A stretch of DNA of 64,000 nucleotides, from contig JAFSPM010000018.1 in NCBI GenBank assembly GCA_017442855.1, forward strand, positions 62,001 to 126,000. The letters run 5' to 3'. Each line of letters begins with the position of its first letter. Positions within the stretch are counted from its first letter, which is position 1. The notes beneath the pieces are model-generated. The model was not told the DNA's origin. It did not search any database and was given only the letters and a program-made list of their open reading frames with translations. This DNA comes from Bacteroidaceae bacterium (GTDB lineage: Bacteria > Bacteroidota > Bacteroidia > Bacteroidales > Bacteroidaceae). This document shows positions 62,770-64,000 of this stretch, in pieces. The position numbers were made by a program, and so were the translations under genes.

Positions 62770-62793
62770 TATGGACCTCTGGGCATCTAACAA
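62770..62793 (+). repeat. 24-bp imperfect direct repeat, right copy
   Basis: Begins TATGGACCTCTG and ends ATCTAACAA; partner of 61900-61923. Confidence 0.55.
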
Positions 62794-62800
62794 GGTGCAA

Positions 62801-62847
62801 GCATAAAAAAGTCCGATGAACCAACGTACAATCGGACTTTTTTATGC
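62801..62847. terminator. Strong bidirectional hairpin after the antitoxin gene
   Basis: GCATAAAAAAGTCCGAT (62801-62817) pairs perfectly over 17 bp with 62831-62847, loop 13 nt; A- and T-runs on the two sides allow termination in both directions, which suits the converging GNAT gene. Confidence 0.85.
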
Positions 62848-62855
62848 AACTCAAT

Positions 62856-62870
62856 TGACTCAGATATCAG
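62856..62870 (+). repeat. 15-bp direct repeat, right copy
   Basis: TGACTCAGATATCAG, with an extra ATATCAG directly after it (62871-62877). Partner of 61873-61887. Confidence 0.65.
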
Positions 62871-62968
62871 ATATCAGTTTCAATCAACCCATCCAGTGGT
62901 CGAAACGCTTAGAGACATCTTTCAAATAATCGATAATTGGGAGGTGCTGCGATAGATACTTTCGTTGT

Positions 62969-63442
62969 CTATCTCAGCTCCAAACGCATGTCGGTATAGG
63001 AGTGCGTCGTTTCTGCAAAGCCAAGCTTCTTGTAGATGGGATAGCCTTGTTTGGTGGCACGGAGGTCGATGCAACTCAGGCCTCGTGATTTGGCGTCCTC
63101 TACCAACTGTTGCATCAGGGTGGTGCAGAGCCCCTGACCACGATACTCCGGCAGGGTATAGACGCTGAAAACCTCGCCATAGAGACCGTTGAGCAAACGA
63201 CAGTTGGCGGGCATCTCGAGGATGCTGAGGTAAACCACTGACACGATAACCCCTGCATCTCTGGCCACAAAGACAATCAGTTCAGTGCCGAGCTTTCTAG
63301 CGAAGAACGACAACAACTGTTGTTCGATGCATGCTTTGTCTTGAGGTGTTACAGGACCATGATCGTCTTCTATGAACGCAATGCGTAAACGTATCAACTC
63401 GTCGACATCCTGCTTGGTGACCTGACCGTACACAATATTCAT
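62969..63442 (-). CDS. GNAT family N-acetyltransferase
   Basis: 157 aa. IVYGQVTKQDVDELIRLRIA at the start. The acetyl-CoA site is VYTLPEYRGQGLCTTLMQQL with the Q/RxxGxG/A-type loop, followed by GLSCIDLRATKQGYPIYKKL and GFAETTHSYTDMRLEL. The substrate is unknown. It is transcribed leftward from its own -7 box and converges on the toxin-antitoxin terminator. Confidence 0.92.
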   Translation of the reverse strand: MNIVYGQVTKQDVDELIRLRIAFIEDDHGPVTPQDKACIEQQLLSFFARKLGTELIVFVARDAGVIVSVVYLSILEMPANCRLLNGLYGEVFSVYTLPEYRGQGLCTTLMQQLVEDAKSRGLSCIDLRATKQGYPIYKKLGFAETTHSYTDMRLELR

Positions 63443-63480
63443 AACCTATCCTCCGAAATTTTTGTTCATATGTTTGATGA

Positions 63481-63488
63481 CAAAGTTA
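63481..63488 (-). promoter_or_regulatory. -7 box of the GNAT gene
   Basis: TAACTTTG on the minus strand, 39 nt upstream of the GNAT start; divergent from the box at 63511. Confidence 0.55.
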
Positions 63489-63510
63489 GTGTTTTTTTGC
63501 TCTTTATTGC

Positions 63511-63518
63511 TATATTTG
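63511..63518 (+). promoter_or_regulatory. -7 box of the TIGR04076 gene
   Basis: TATATTTG, 13 nt before the ATG at 63532. Confidence 0.5.
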
Positions 63519-63531
63519 CCAGAAAAAAGCG

Positions 63532-63834
63532 ATGAACAAGGTAAGAATAACGGCTATACGACAGACGGTCTATCCCGACCTGATGGCGAAATACGAGAAC
63601 CCCATAGAACATACATGTGATGTGAAGGAGGGACAACAATGGCTATCCATCGGCGGACAATGTCCGGAGGGGATGTGCCCAGCTGCCTGGTATTCCATGA
63701 AAGAGTTTGTGGAGTCGCTGGCCAAGGGCGAGGGCAACTTCTACGACGGATGGATGCAGAACTCCATGAGTGCCATGATCAGCTGCAACGACGGCTTCCG
63801 TCCGTTCAGCTTCTATATCGAGGTGGTTGACTAA
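63532..63834 (+). CDS. TIGR04076 family protein
   Basis: 100 aa. The pattern NKVRITAIRQTVYPDLMAKY, CDVKEGQQWLSIGGQCPEGM, CPAAWYSMKEFVESLAKGEG, NDGFRPFSFYIE fits TIGR04076, a small family of unknown function with conserved Cys and Trp. No signal peptide. The leader is very short if the -7 box at 63511 is used. Its stop overlaps the stop of the converging receptor gene by four bases. Confidence 0.85.
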   Translation: MNKVRITAIRQTVYPDLMAKYENPIEHTCDVKEGQQWLSIGGQCPEGMCPAAWYSMKEFVESLAKGEGNFYDGWMQNSMSAMISCNDGFRPFSFYIEVVD

Positions 63835-64000
63835 AGATCAATCGGGATAACCACCTTGAAGGTGATGTTGCGCCCCATGTTATATACGCCACGACGGCCC
63901 GTCACCACATTGACATCCGTATATTTCAAACGACTGAGGTGGTGCTGGTAGGCACAGTTCAAGAGGTTGTCGGCAGTGACATATACCTCAGCTATCTTTT
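63831..64000 (-). CDS. TonB-dependent receptor, C-terminal end (partial)
   Basis: The last 56 codons on the minus strand read KIAEVYVTADNLLNCAYQHH then LSRLKYTDVNVVTGRRGVYN and MGRNITFKVVIPIDL stop. N(L/F)LNxAYQxHLSRLKY and the GVYNMGRNI(T/S)FK ending are characteristic of outer-membrane TonB receptor barrels in Bacteroidetes. The 5' part lies beyond the window. The ligand cannot be inferred. Confidence 0.85.
   Translation of the reverse strand, partial: KIAEVYVTADNLLNCAYQHHLSRLKYTDVNVVTGRRGVYNMGRNITFKVVIPIDL

Overview
The window is chromosomal DNA from a member of the Bacteroidales, most likely a Prevotella-type organism. The signs are: the Bacteroidetes -7 promoter box TAnnTTTG ahead of many genes, in places with the TTTG -33 box 19-20 bp upstream; a 300-residue NusB; the nusB-yajC-YbbR-coaE-DUF5606 block; a PUR/DUF3276 protein; a serine palmitoyltransferase; a PPi-dependent phosphofructokinase; and a sodium-pumping methylmalonyl-CoA decarboxylase operon. 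Genus is an inference; no rRNA gene is present.

Layout. 1-2.6 kb: end of a trp operon (trpF tail, trpA), alanine dehydrogenase, and two small genes (50 and 45 aa). 2.7-8.5 kb: housekeeping block (DUF5606, coaE, YbbR, yajC, nusB leftward; PUR protein, rplY, pth, S4/Hsp15 rightward). 8.5-11.8 kb: oxidoreductase and cation/proton antiporter. 11.9-16.6 kb: mce-mmdA-LTD/OadG-mmdC-mmdB, which converts methylmalonyl-CoA to propionyl-CoA while exporting Na+ (propionate fermentation). 16.7-24.3 kb: a GH13 alpha-glucan hydrolase, then a tripartite RND efflux operon. 24.3-27.5 kb: a 22-bp repeat array, metY, trpS and a GNAT. 27.5-41.2 kb: mostly leftward genes (phosphohexomutase, C69 dipeptidase, M23 peptidase, TonB receptor, glpD, tRNA-Pro, DUF4091 protein, spt, engB, lipB). 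41.3-51.3 kb: DUF3298 lipoprotein, rsmG, MBL hydrolase, gcvP, YigZ, serA, serC, a DbpA-like helicase and a GH25 lysozyme-like protein. 51.4-59.6 kb: PPi-PFK, a small conserved protein, an acyltransferase, an amidase/golvesin protein, map and lepA.

59.6-62.9 kb is an accessory patch. A DUF1294 gene is cut off where a 220-bp array of ten palindromes spaced about 22 bp begins. The array abuts a 333-bp element with 26-bp terminal inverted repeats and many CACTCCAC octamers. Next come an orphan VapE-type ATPase and a HigB/HigA-type toxin-antitoxin pair bracketed by direct repeats. The window closes with a GNAT, a TIGR04076 protein and the 3' end of a TonB-dependent receptor.

The most unusual signal is the 22-bp-phased palindrome array (59757-59976), with a related array at 24470-24579. 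The spacing and the self-complementarity of each unit are kept while the actual palindrome sequence changes. Other points worth a look are an in-frame repeat insertion inside CoaE, a double-glycine-leader-like 50-aa ORF, a 45-aa ORF with an exceptional Shine-Dalgarno site, and a possible small RNA between spt and the DUF4091 gene.
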